Below are positions 56,115-64,000 of a stretch of 64,000 bases of DNA, piece by piece (positions within the stretch are counted from its first letter, which is position 1; every line of letters begins with the position of its first letter). The notes under the pieces are model-generated. The model saw only the letters and a list, made by a program, of their open reading frames with translations. It ran no database searches and was not told the DNA's origin. The translations under genes were made by a program, and so were the position numbers. Location: positions 435,576 through 499,575 of the forward strand of contig JYIP02000004.1 in NCBI GenBank assembly GCA_001051155.2, given 5' to 3'. This DNA comes from Chrysoporthe austroafricana. Lineage: Eukaryota; Ascomycota; Sordariomycetes; Diaporthales; Cryphonectriaceae.

Positions 56115-59100
56115 CTAAGCTCCCAAGTGAACGAATGGCGCCCACACCTCTGGGCCGCACCCCGTCTCCGCCCGCAGCCGCACCACCGCCCGCTGCAGCG
56201 CCTCGGCCACGACCCTGCCCGCGACGTCCTGGTCGCCACCGCCGCCGCCACCGCCACGCTTGCTCTTCTCCCCTACCGCGGTCACGAGCTCGCGGTAGAA
56301 GGCGCCCGAGACGCGGGGGCAGGCGTAGTCGGCGGCGGCCCATAGCGAGGCCACCACGTGCGCGAACCCGGCGGCCTGGAAGGCGCTGGCCAGGTGGAGG
56401 CCCTCGTCGGCGAAGGCCGTGGCCCGGACCTCGGCGGTCCGGCAGGCGGCCAGGAAGGCGAGCCACGGGCGCGCGCCGTCGGCCGCCACCGTGGCCTGTC
56501 CGACGGCCAGCGCGGTCAGCCGGTCAACGGCCGGCGGATCCGACGCTCGCTGGAGCAGCAGGTGGCTCTGGGACGGGTCGACCGGGTCCGACCACCCATG
56601 GCACGCGAAGTGGGCGAGGCTGCACCGGGGCAGCTCGTCGAGCACGTCGGCGACTGTGGGTTGGCAGAGCTCCTGAACGCTGTAAGATGACCCCTCGCAG
56701 GCCGTCTGGATGGCTTCTCGCTCTTGATCGATGCCATGGAGGCTCTGCTGGCCAGCCGTGGTGGGCATCGTTACCAGGAGAAGAGTGCTGGCCTCAGAGC
56801 CCTCGCGGATGGGCATAGCAGCGCGCGAGCGGGCGAAGTCGAGAGCCTTGATGGTGGGTATGTACGAGCATACGACCCGGCTGAGCGTGTTCTCCGTCGA
56901 ATCGGCCTCGAAGTCCGAGCCAGCCGCGTGGAATGGCAGAGAGCTGGCGATGCCGCATCCGACCCACCAGACCCGAGGCTTTTCAGCAGACTCGGGTCCG
57001 CTGCCCAGTCCCATCTTGTCCAGCTCAACAAGGATAGGGCCTACGCACGTCGTCCACAGCCACGAGCACAACGCGGAAGTCGGATCTGTGTCAGTCTCTT
57101 CGTCATCGACACTGAATTCCCGGGAGCCGTAATCGAGGCCTGTGCCCGCGCCGAGGGTTGTGGATGTATGAACCCGGAACCTGCGTTGGATGGCGTCCGG
57201 TGCGTGTTCCAACGACACCTGGGTCAGATGAAGTCCCTTAACCCCAGTGGCCGAGAGGATTATGGCATCTGCCCGGACTTCTGACATGTTCACCAACACT
57301 ATTAGGCCCTCTCCAGCCAGGCTGTTCGCAAGACCCTTCAGCTCGTCCACCCCTGAAGGCATCTGGAACCGCTCGTATCCCTTGACCTTCCGGATCTCCT
57401 TGACGCATTCCTCGGCCTCTTGCAGAGCCTCCCTGCGCTGCCTGGCAAGCCTGTTTGCTACTACTTGCCTCCACTCCTTCCCGAGCTGCCGGTCTCCCTC
57501 GCTCCATTCTCTAGCGAGGTGTTTAGGAAACGACGCGGTCCGATATTCCTCCACCGCGTCGGCGTCCAGCTGCAAGCAGAGCGCTTCGTAACGCTGCGCA
57601 AGATTCTTATTAGTGCTTCGGAGAGCCCTCAAGTCCCTGCGGCTGTCTATCACGTAGCCATGGATAATGCCACGGCCGAGCTCCAGCTGCTGCAGAGCCT
57701 TTTCGGTCGCGCCGGCCCAGAGGCTGAGCGAGGCTGCGGTGGCCGCCAGCCCCGAGACCTGCCTGACGGCGTGCTGCTGGTCGTCGCGGCTCATGTAGCG
57801 ACGACACACGAAGGGGACTAGTTCCAGCGCCTCGTCAGCGAGAGTCACTGCCTCGGCCCGCCGGCCTGTGTTGACGAGGATAGCGACAGCGCCCCGGGCG
57901 CACTCGATCCGCGAGACCGGGTGCCCGTGAGCGCTGCGAGCGCCTGTCCTGAACAGCTCGAGAGCCGCGTCCTGATCGTCCTCGCCCTGCTCGTTGGCGC
58001 CATAGCGGTTGAACCGTGTCAGCAACGCGGCCGCGTAATTTTGCCGATAGCCCAAGGCGTTCCCGAGGACGCCTCCCCGCGACGCAGCCTCCGAATCTCC
58101 TTTGAAGCACGCGATGGCGTCATCCAGGTGTTGTTTCTCTCGGGTTGCCTTGAACAGGCAGATCAGCCGAAGTCCGAGGCCGTCCAACATGCCGGCATGT
58201 ACCGGGTCGTCTTCTGGGCACAACCTTACTGACGTTCGGGCCTGGAAGATGGCTTCTTCGAGGACTGACCGATTGCCGCTTTGTTCATAGTCGTCTTGTA
58301 GTAACTTCCCTAGAGTAGCGTGCCGTAATCCGCGGTTGACATCGTCCATTGGCAGGGCAGCGATGACGTCTCGCACCGCTTTCATGGCCTCTTCGCGGGT
58401 GCTCTGGTCTGGCTTACGGTCGAGCTTAATGGACAGCGACACCGACAGAATGTCTAAGGCGAACCGCCGCGCAGAGCTTCCCGTATCCTGCAGGCGAACT
58501 GCTTCCCTCGCGTGGCTGATGGCGTTATCTGCATCGGATAGCTCTCCTATTCCCTTACAGCGGCTGTTGTATGCCAGCGCAGTCTTGATCAGCAGAGATG
58601 CTCTGTCATAATTCTCTTGGCTCGACAGTTCCAAAGCCTCTTCCGCAGCGGCAATGGCGCCATTGATGTCCTCCTCCTCTCTTCTGATTTCATAGCGACT
58701 TAAAAGGACATTCGCTAGCTGGGCCAGACATGCTGCTTGGACATGCTCCGATACGTCGTTGAGCCTCAAGGCGGCCTTAGCACTCTTCAAGGATTCCTCA
58801 AGATCTGAGTTATCTCGTGTGAGTTCGTATTTGGCGCTGAATCGGCAGCTCAGATTGCTCAGGAGCATCGCATGGTTACTGGCAAGCTCAGGAGCCGGGT
58901 CTAGGGCGCGTTGGGCGACTTCGATGGCGCGTTCAATGTCCCTCTTATCCCAGGAAACAAAATAGCGCCGTTCTAGCAATTGAGAGACGGTATTGTGTAT
59001 AGACAAGTGGCGGCCGGGGTCTATGCCGGTCCATGACTCGACAGCTTCGACAAGCCCAAGTGCTTCGTCGACGTCCTCCATGTGTTGGCATTCAGTGTAT

Positions 59101-59717
59101 CGCAGATCCAGCGTAGCTGCAAGTTCGTCCAGAGCGAGCCAGCGCATTTCCTGCCACTCTGAGTTCGTCGGGTCATCCCGAAGCCTCTGTTGCGATTCAT
59201 GAAAAACTGCCCTTGCGGCCTCGACAGCTGCGTCCAGGTACTCCTCCCGTCCGGTGCAGTCGTAGTAATCCTGAAGCATAGGCACAAGGCGGCGGCGGAT
59301 TGTCATACGGTTGAGCTCGCTGTCCGCTTCGCTCAGAGCCGCACGGCAGCATGCGACGGCGGCTTGAAGCATTACGGGATCTCTCCCACAGTCTTTGTAC
59401 ACCTCGTACAACCGCTGTGAAAAAAACCGAAGCACGGCAGAATTTCTATTTTGTTGCGTGTTCGCCGTGGCAAACTGAGAGGCTCTCCTTTCCAATTCTT
59501 GCATATCCAGTTGTTGGTTATAGTCGGCACCTTCCGACCCGTCACTGAATAGCTCATCCACTAGTTCATCGATCATGTCGTCGATGTCGTCGAGGTCGTC
59601 TTTGCTCAGCAGATTTTGCACGGTATCATCCATGGCGCTGTGGTAGTTGCTGACAGGACACTGGACAGCTTGCCGCGATAGGCAATCAACAATTGGCAGA
59701 CCCTTTAGATTGGGCAT
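56115..59717 (-). CDS. TPR-CHAT protease-like protein
   Basis: A single 1200-residue frame. The N-terminal two thirds are a long array of helical repeats with TPR/SEL1-like spacing (for example residues about 130-640, units near LASNHAMLLSNLSCRFSA). The C-terminal third is a CHAT domain (caspase HetF-associated with TPRs), the fold also used by bacterial TPR-CHAT effectors and separase. The catalytic pair is intact: His1040 in SLAHFACHGWSDP and Cys1092 in LAFLAACRTAEV. A Gly-rich loop follows near residue 1165. The start may be the upstream ATG (MPNLKG) or MDDTVQNLL at 59633, which removes 28 residues. Fungal CHAT proteins are presumed proteolytic effectors in cell-death or incompatibility pathways, but substrates are not known to me. 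It is convergent to nothing; the DUF6594 gene lies upstream on the same strand. Confidence 0.9.
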   Translation of the reverse strand: MPNLKGLPIVDCLSRQAVQCPVSNYHSAMDDTVQNLLSKDDLDDIDDMIDELVDELFSDGSEGADYNQQLDMQELERRASQFATANTQQNRNSAVLRFFSQRLYEVYKDCGRDPVMLQAAVACCRAALSEADSELNRMTIRRRLVPMLQDYYDCTGREEYLDAAVEAARAVFHESQQRLRDDPTNSEWQEMRWLALDELAATLDLRYTECQHMEDVDEALGLVEAVESWTGIDPGRHLSIHNTVSQLLERRYFVSWDKRDIERAIEVAQRALDPAPELASNHAMLLSNLSCRFSAKYELTRDNSDLEESLKSAKAALRLNDVSEHVQAACLAQLANVLLSRYEIRREEEDINGAIAAAEEALELSSQENYDRASLLIKTALAYNSRCKGIGELSDADNAISHAREAVRLQDTGSSARRFALDILSVSLSIKLDRKPDQSTREEAMKAVRDVIAALPMDDVNRGLRHATLGKLLQDDYEQSGNRSVLEEAIFQARTSVRLCPEDDPVHAGMLDGLGLRLICLFKATREKQHLDDAIACFKGDSEAASRGGVLGNALGYRQNYAAALLTRFNRYGANEQGEDDQDAALELFRTGARSAHGHPVSRIECARGAVAILVNTGRRAEAVTLADEALELVPFVCRRYMSRDDQQHAVRQVSGLAATAASLSLWAGATEKALQQLELGRGIIHGYVIDSRRDLRALRSTNKNLAQRYEALCLQLDADAVEEYRTASFPKHLAREWSEGDRQLGKEWRQVVANRLARQRREALQEAEECVKEIRKVKGYERFQMPSGVDELKGLANSLAGEGLIVLVNMSEVRADAIILSATGVKGLHLTQVSLEHAPDAIQRRFRVHTSTTLGAGTGLDYGSREFSVDDEETDTDPTSALCSWLWTTCVGPILVELDKMGLGSGPESAEKPRVWWVGCGIASSLPFHAAGSDFEADSTENTLSRVVCSYIPTIKALDFARSRAAMPIREGSEASTLLLVTMPTTAGQQSLHGIDQEREAIQTACEGSSYSVQELCQPTVADVLDELPRCSLAHFACHGWSDPVDPSQSHLLLQRASDPPAVDRLTALAVGQATVAADGARPWLAFLAACRTAEVRATAFADEGLHLASAFQAAGFAHVVASLWAAADYACPRVSGAFYRELVTAVGEKSKRGGGGGGGDQDVAGRVVAEALQRAVVRLRAETGCGPEVWAPFVHLGA

Positions 59718-60092
59718 CTAGGTGCCTCTAAGTTCGACCAAACAGATGTGAAGGTATCAACAAAAGATCACGGAGAAATTCTACCCTCTCTGTCGGTGCC
59801 CCAGGGTAAGCGCTGATTCTACACAGTACGTCTATACGCTTGCCAGGCTCTTCATGCCTACCGCGGAGCCTCACTCCCCGACACAAGCCGAGCCAAGGAG
59901 GACCACTCGCATGCCAAAGCAATGATAGCATGAGACACTTCCCGCGTCACACACATACCCAATGACCGGGCAACACGACAGAAAGACGTACGGGAAACCG
60001 GAAGTCCCAGCGCCAACACATGCATGCAGGGCTGGCAGGGAGTGCCACCGCTGAGGTACCAAACGTATATACTCAAGTACCTTTACGTACCC
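59718..60092. other. Intergenic between CHAT and DUF6594 genes
   Basis: 375 bp; no gene. It serves as the upstream region of the CHAT gene and the 3' region of the DUF6594 gene. Confidence 0.45.
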
Positions 60093-61269
60093 TCATCCAT
60101 TGTTGTTGGACACGAAGACTGTGAGGATTGTCGCAAACCTGGCGTCCAGCACATTTTAGCTCGGATGTTCATTTGCTCTCACGTACGTAGAGGCACTCAC
60201 GTCGCTCCAGCCAAAATGAGTTCCATCATTTTGCCCTTTGTCAACCTCGCCAGTATGGTCAGATAGACCGCTGTGGACAAGATAATGACACACACTCGGG
60301 CCGACACATCATCCAGAGCGATGCAGATAACGACGGGCGTCAGGAGCAGGACTGTGATCAGGGACAACATCAGGCCCTTAGCCGCTCCCTTTACCAGCGA
60401 TCCGCGGTAGAGGTATACATTGCCGTCCGTGGAAACATCGTTCCCGCATCTCTGGCACTCTCGTTAGTCGATGGGCTTCCCTCGAGTGTGGTCTCGCCGG
60501 AAATACCTCTCGGAAACCCTGATAGTACTTGATGAGCTGGTCTTCCACGAAGTCCTCCAGCTGCTTCATCGCGCCGTCATCTGGAGACGCGAGGCTCACC
60601 AGCTCCTTGTCAAGATACTCGGTCTCCTCTCTGCTCAAGCAGGCTGTCCACTCCACCCAATTCCGCAGGCTCTCGACATCTCGGCCGTGAGCGCGGGGGT
60701 AGCCCAGCACCTGGCGGCATTTCTCCATTAGGAGATCTGTCTCGCATCAAACAGGGGGCTGTGTTAGTTAAGGCTTATTTTCTCCCGATGCCCCCTCCCA
60801 TGCATACCTACCGTATTCAGCCAAACAAGCTTTGATCTGCGCAACCAGGGACGCACGGGCTTCATTACGGTCGCATCGTCGCTTGCCGAGGAACAGAGGC
60901 GAGGCTTCATCTCTGTCCACCTGGTCCAGCTGCCCTTCCAGCGTGGCCAGTTCGTCCTGTTTCAAGAGGAGAAGTCTCGCACGGAGCCTCCGAAAAGACC
61001 GAAATGCGAAAAAGCAATCATGGGCGCCGATGAGGGCCGCGAACCGCGGATATCCAGGTCGGTGGCTTTCAACTGACGCTGTGTTAGCCAGGAGCCTATC
61101 TCGACGGGATTGCGCAGGCGCTCGCACTTGCTGATGATCCTGGGGGTGTCAGCTGCTCCGGCCGCGAGGACGTCGTAGGCAGTTCCACAAGAGACTCTGC
61201 CGCAACCATGGATCGTCTCGGCGACCAGTGGACGACCCATCTGAAGAGGATTGTGCCAAGGGCCTCCAT
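60093..61269 (-). CDS. DUF6594-type membrane protein
   Basis: Five short exons assemble in phase: 61269-61128, 61078-60812, 60736-60507, 60451-60201 and 60138-60093 (donors GTGCGA, GTAGGT, GTATTT, GTGAGT; branch sites such as GCTAAC and GACTAAC). The product is 311 residues. The soluble part carries RPGYPRFAALIG and RRLRARLLLLKQDELATLEG, the diagnostic start of fungal DUF6594 proteins. The C-terminal ~95 residues contain two or three hydrophobic helices (LMLSLITVLLLTPVVICIAL and VCVIILSTAVYLTILARL, then ILAGATFATILTVFV), the family's usual membrane end. The role is unknown; members occur next to NLR-like or TPR genes in my memory, without experimental function. The start is MEALGTILF, with an ATG in good context. 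Confidence 0.85.
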
Positions 61270-61621
61270 GCTCCGTAAAGTAGCAGGCGTCAAGACACCT
61301 TTCTGCCTGGGGTGTGATGAAGAGAAGCGTGCTCGTTCTTCATAACCACGACGACAATAAAGAGCTGCATTATTTCTCTCCGCTGCAGTCACCCACTAGC
61401 GTCTTAATTAATACCCTGCAGCTTTGTGCCCGACGGTAGCCTGAGGTAGCGAAGCGACAGGTACTGAGTAGAAAACTGCGTTGTGGCCCGTAGTTATTAA
61501 CCACTCGAATGCCCAGGGCGAAGTGCTCAGGTTTGCGCCGTTGCGACGGGGCTTACAGGCAGCAAAGCTCAGCACCCATTCGCTAAGGCATCTAGTTATT
61601 GCCGGGCAAATAAGGATGATC
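61270..61621. other. Divergent intergenic (bidirectional promoter region)
   Basis: About 350 bp between the minus-strand DUF6594 gene and the plus-strand small gene. A shared promoter is plausible. No further gene. Confidence 0.4.
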
Positions 61622-62035
61622 ATGAGTGATAACGACGGGTTAGTACAGAGAGGGCTGCTCCATCGACCATGGCGCAATCGGCGGGCTAATGATCCTGATG
61701 TTCCCAGGCGTCAGAGTCCTGTAGTCAGCTTCAGCAGTGATGACGAGGCTGGTAGGGGCAGAGTGGTGAAGGCAAAGGCCGTGAGTTCAATCCGTTAACC
61801 TCGCTCGTGACGCAACTTGCTCTGACATGATCAACTCCCTGCACAGAAACCCGTATACCGAGTCGGGGATAAGGTGTTTGTTCGTGCGACAGGCAGCACG
61901 TCTCGTGAAGGCCCATACCAAATTGCGACGGTGACGCCTTCGGGCCTTACATGGCAGTATAAGCTCAGCTTGAACAGTGGCGTTGCCAAGGGCGGCCAGG
62001 AGTTCAAGGAGAAAGACCTGGAGAAAGCCACTTGA
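61622..62035 (+). CDS. Small fungal protein, beta-rich second exon
   Basis: Two exons: 61622-61780 and 61847-62035, joined in phase across a GTGAGT..GCACAG intron; 115 residues. Exon 1 is polar and basic. Exon 2 encodes YRVGDKVFVRATGSTSREG, YQIATVTPSGLTW and SGVAKGGQEFKEKDLE, a pattern of short beta strands that I have seen in small uncharacterised fungal proteins near accessory genes. The function is unknown. The start could also be the in-frame ATG six bases upstream. It lies between DUF6594 (minus) and the caspase-like gene (plus), 350 bp before the latter. Confidence 0.65.
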
Positions 62036-62385
62036 TGCACCTTTACAAAATGTCGATAATAACAATATAGAATATTTATTTATGTTTCAAAAATTGAGAA
62101 TTATTTAAATTTATTCGTATTCAAAATATTCTTTCAAGGTTATCAAATAAACAAACAATGCATACATATCCTTTCCGTGAGCTACACGCCCCTCTTGGCC
62201 AGTGCCTAGTCATCTAGCTGCTTACTATTTGCGTTTCATTCTCACACTTTACTTATTCCCAACACTGCACATTAGTTCCCATGCGATTTCTGCATCAATA
62301 TTTTTTTTTTTTTTTTTTGAGATTCCGTGGGCTTGAAGCTAATTATCTCTTGTGCACGCACTCGGTCGAAATCACTTGTACTATA
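62036..62385. other. AT-rich intergenic region
   Basis: Strongly A+T-rich sequence (62060-62160) and a T-run at 62301-62319 just upstream of the caspase-like gene. Promoter function is likely but no specific box was identified. Confidence 0.4.
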
Positions 62386-64000
62386 ATGGCTGACAAGGAG
62401 AGCAGAGCCAGGCATTATGTCATCTTGATCGGACTAAACTATTACCCTGAACAAGAGGAGTGGAAGCAGCTCAGAGGCTGTGTCCGCGATGTCCGGCGCA
62501 TCTCGTCTCTTCTGGCAACATCGCTGCCTTCAGCCTCTGTGCACATGCTGACGTCAAGTCTTGACGATGGCGACAAGACAGGCTCTCAACCGACAGAGGA
62601 TCGGGCGACGTGGGAGAATGTTGACGCGTGTTTCGGGAGACTCGCATCTGAGGCACAGCCGGGCGATTTCGTCTATATACACTACTCGGGGCATGGCACA
62701 GTCATCCCCCCCAAGAGCGAATTCTCTAACTATACCACCGGAGATCTGGCGCTGGTGCTTCTCCACGAGACGGACTCGTTCCAGACCCGATACCTTTATG
62801 GCCAAGAGCTTCGCGGGCACCTCCAGGCTATGGCGAGGAAAAGGCTGATTGTCACTCTTGTCCTGGACGCCTGCTTTTCCGGCAGCGCCCTGCGCGACGA
62901 CGACCCGGTCCGGTGTCTCGAATTCGACCCCGCGGTATTTGCAGCATTCCCACCGAAGATGCCGCAAAGCGATGCCGCTGTCACTGCTGTACATGCTGCT
63001 ACAGCTGCCGACCACCAGGCGCCTGCGAACAGCGGCAGCACTCGCCGCCCAGACCTCCGCGACGCCTCCATGCGCCCCAACTGGCTCCTAGACCCGAGCG
63101 GATACGCGATCCTCACAGCCTGCGGGCCCACCGAGAAGGCCTACGAGGCCGGCTTCGACGGGCAGAAGCACGGCGTGCTGTCCTTCTACCTGCACGAGGC
63201 CTTCGAGGCGCTGGGCGCGCAACTCGTCGAAGCCGGCAGCAGCGTCGAGCGCATCTACCAGCGCGTCCGCGCCCGCGTTCGGGCATGCCAAGCGAGGGCG
63301 GATCGCGTCCAGAGCCCGATGCTTTATGGCGGCGCGGGCGACCGGCCGTTCTTCTTCGGCGGCCGTGCTCCCGCCGACTGCGGCGGCGGCTGCTCCTGCT
63401 GCAGCTCGGGCGTCATCGCCGTCGTCCGAAACAAAGCCGCCGGAGAGGAGTCGGCACTCGAGCTGCAGGCCGGCGCCGCGCACGGCGTCTGCGACGGCGA
63501 CCGCTTCGAGCTGCGCCCGTTCGAGGCGCCGGCCCCCGGCGGCTCCGACGGCGACGACCGCTGCGACTGCTGCTCGACGGCGACACCGGCGCCGGTGGTG
63601 GCCACGGTCGCCGCTGCCGGGCCGCTGTCCTCGCGCCTGCGCGTGCAGGGCAGCGCGCGGGCGGCCGCGGGCGTCAGCACGGGGTGGCTGGCGGTCGCGC
63701 GCACGAGGCTGCTGCTGCGCGGGCTCCCAGTCGGCGTCTGCCGGCGCGCCGGAGACGCCGGAGGCGAGGGGCTCGGGGACGACAGAGAGGAGTGGCTGGA
63801 GGCGGCGCGGGAGTTCGAGTCTTTGGACATCCGGCTGGACGGCGCCGCCGACAGCGCCATCCTGCTGACGTCGGACGACGGGCTGGCCTACAAGAGTGTG
63901 GACGGCTCCGTCCCGGGCCTCGTCTACTGGGAATCTGGGGCGGCGAGCGGCCGATGCAGCCCGCGAGAGCTTCTGCGCCTGGCACAGCACCTCGCCTGGT
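62386..64000 (+). CDS. Caspase-like (C14) protein, 3' end outside window
   Basis: An uninterrupted frame of 538 codons running past the window end. The start ATG (MADKESRARHYVILIGLNYY) begins the fold directly, with no prodomain. The p20-type core has the catalytic histidine in YIHYSGHGT (His103) and cysteine in LVLDACFSGSA (Cys163), the metacaspase/caspase C14 arrangement. ILTACGPTEKAYE and a p10-like stretch (SFYLHEAFEAL) follow. A Cys/Gly-rich linker (CGGGCSCCSSG) leads into a C-terminal region with beta-strand character (residues about 350-538) that is not assigned. Fungal metacaspases cleave after Arg/Lys and take part in stress and cell death; this short-N-terminal type is more often near receptor-like genes. 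It is plus-stranded, beside the CHAT and DUF6594 genes. Confidence 0.88.
   Translation, partial: MADKESRARHYVILIGLNYYPEQEEWKQLRGCVRDVRRISSLLATSLPSASVHMLTSSLDDGDKTGSQPTEDRATWENVDACFGRLASEAQPGDFVYIHYSGHGTVIPPKSEFSNYTTGDLALVLLHETDSFQTRYLYGQELRGHLQAMARKRLIVTLVLDACFSGSALRDDDPVRCLEFDPAVFAAFPPKMPQSDAAVTAVHAATAADHQAPANSGSTRRPDLRDASMRPNWLLDPSGYAILTACGPTEKAYEAGFDGQKHGVLSFYLHEAFEALGAQLVEAGSSVERIYQRVRARVRACQARADRVQSPMLYGGAGDRPFFFGGRAPADCGGGCSCCSSGVIAVVRNKAAGEESALELQAGAAHGVCDGDRFELRPFEAPAPGGSDGDDRCDCCSTATPAPVVATVAAAGPLSSRLRVQGSARAAAGVSTGWLAVARTRLLLRGLPVGVCRRAGDAGGEGLGDDREEWLEAAREFESLDIRLDGAADSAILLTSDDGLAYKSVDGSVPGLVYWESGAASGRCSPRELLRLAQHLAW

Noticed and set aside
61750..61805. tRNA-like sequence with a GAGTTCAATCC box
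   Set aside because: Too short for a tRNA, no complete cloverleaf; the same bases serve as exon end and GTGAGT donor of the small gene.
63088..63990. 300-codon minus-strand frame
   Set aside because: Antisense of the caspase-like coding sequence, which has intact catalytic motifs.

Overview
The window looks like nuclear DNA of a filamentous ascomycete (Pezizomycotina, most likely a Sordariomycete). The evidence is GC-rich coding sequence, short GT..AG introns with CTRAY-type branch sites, and families largely confined to such fungi: GH55 glucanase, dynactin p62, a Clr5-type domain, DUF6594, HeLo-like and TPR-CHAT proteins. All gene models, splice sites and repeat boundaries were read by eye; no similarity search was run. 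No tRNA, rRNA or CRISPR array was recognised.

Layout. 0.2-6.4 kb holds Ap4A phosphorylase, a FIT/Scs3-type ER membrane protein and a secreted GH55 beta-1,3-glucanase. 6.4-11.1 kb has no gene I can support. 11.1-13.2 kb encodes a glycine-zipper repeat protein. 14-23 kb is an AT-richer accessory island with a broken protein kinase, a Clr5-TPR gene cut twice by solo LTRs, a free-standing HeLo-like protein behind another solo LTR, and gene debris. 22.8-29.7 kb carries a small conserved protein, an MDR-type reductase, an iron-type alcohol dehydrogenase, a small membrane protein and a drug/metabolite transporter. 29.7-34.0 kb is empty apart from a minisatellite. A P-loop sulfotransferase-like gene follows at 34.0 kb. 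35-39 kb is a second repeat-rich stretch, with a solo LTR inserted at the start codon of an acidic protein gene. 39.4-43.2 kb holds an old-yellow-enzyme-type reductase beside a Baeyer-Villiger-type monooxygenase. 44-54 kb has housekeeping and conserved genes: ribosomal protein eS7, dynactin p62, a DUF8004-like protein and a four-TM EXPERA-like protein. 54.5-64 kb is a third accessory island with a 1200-residue TPR-CHAT protein, a DUF6594 membrane protein, a 115-residue protein and a caspase-like protein that runs off the window.

Main result. Two 300-bp LTR-type elements (TG..CA ends, each with its own perfect 5-bp duplication CCTAG or GTAAT) sit in opposite orientation inside one former gene at 16165-19086. 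Removing both elements and one 47-nt intron gives a continuous Clr5-plus-TPR frame of 755 codons with one internal TAA. A third copy of this LTR family (duplication TCATG) landed on the start codon of the gene at 36622. It now supplies a TATA-like box and an in-frame upstream ATG.

How genes may act together. The kinase, Clr5-TPR, HeLo-like, CHAT, caspase-like and DUF6594 genes resemble the repertoire of fungal non-self-recognition and regulated cell-death loci. The 56-64 kb island, pairing two different clan CD-type protease folds with a membrane protein, is the best candidate for an uncharacterised system. That functional link is inferred from position only.
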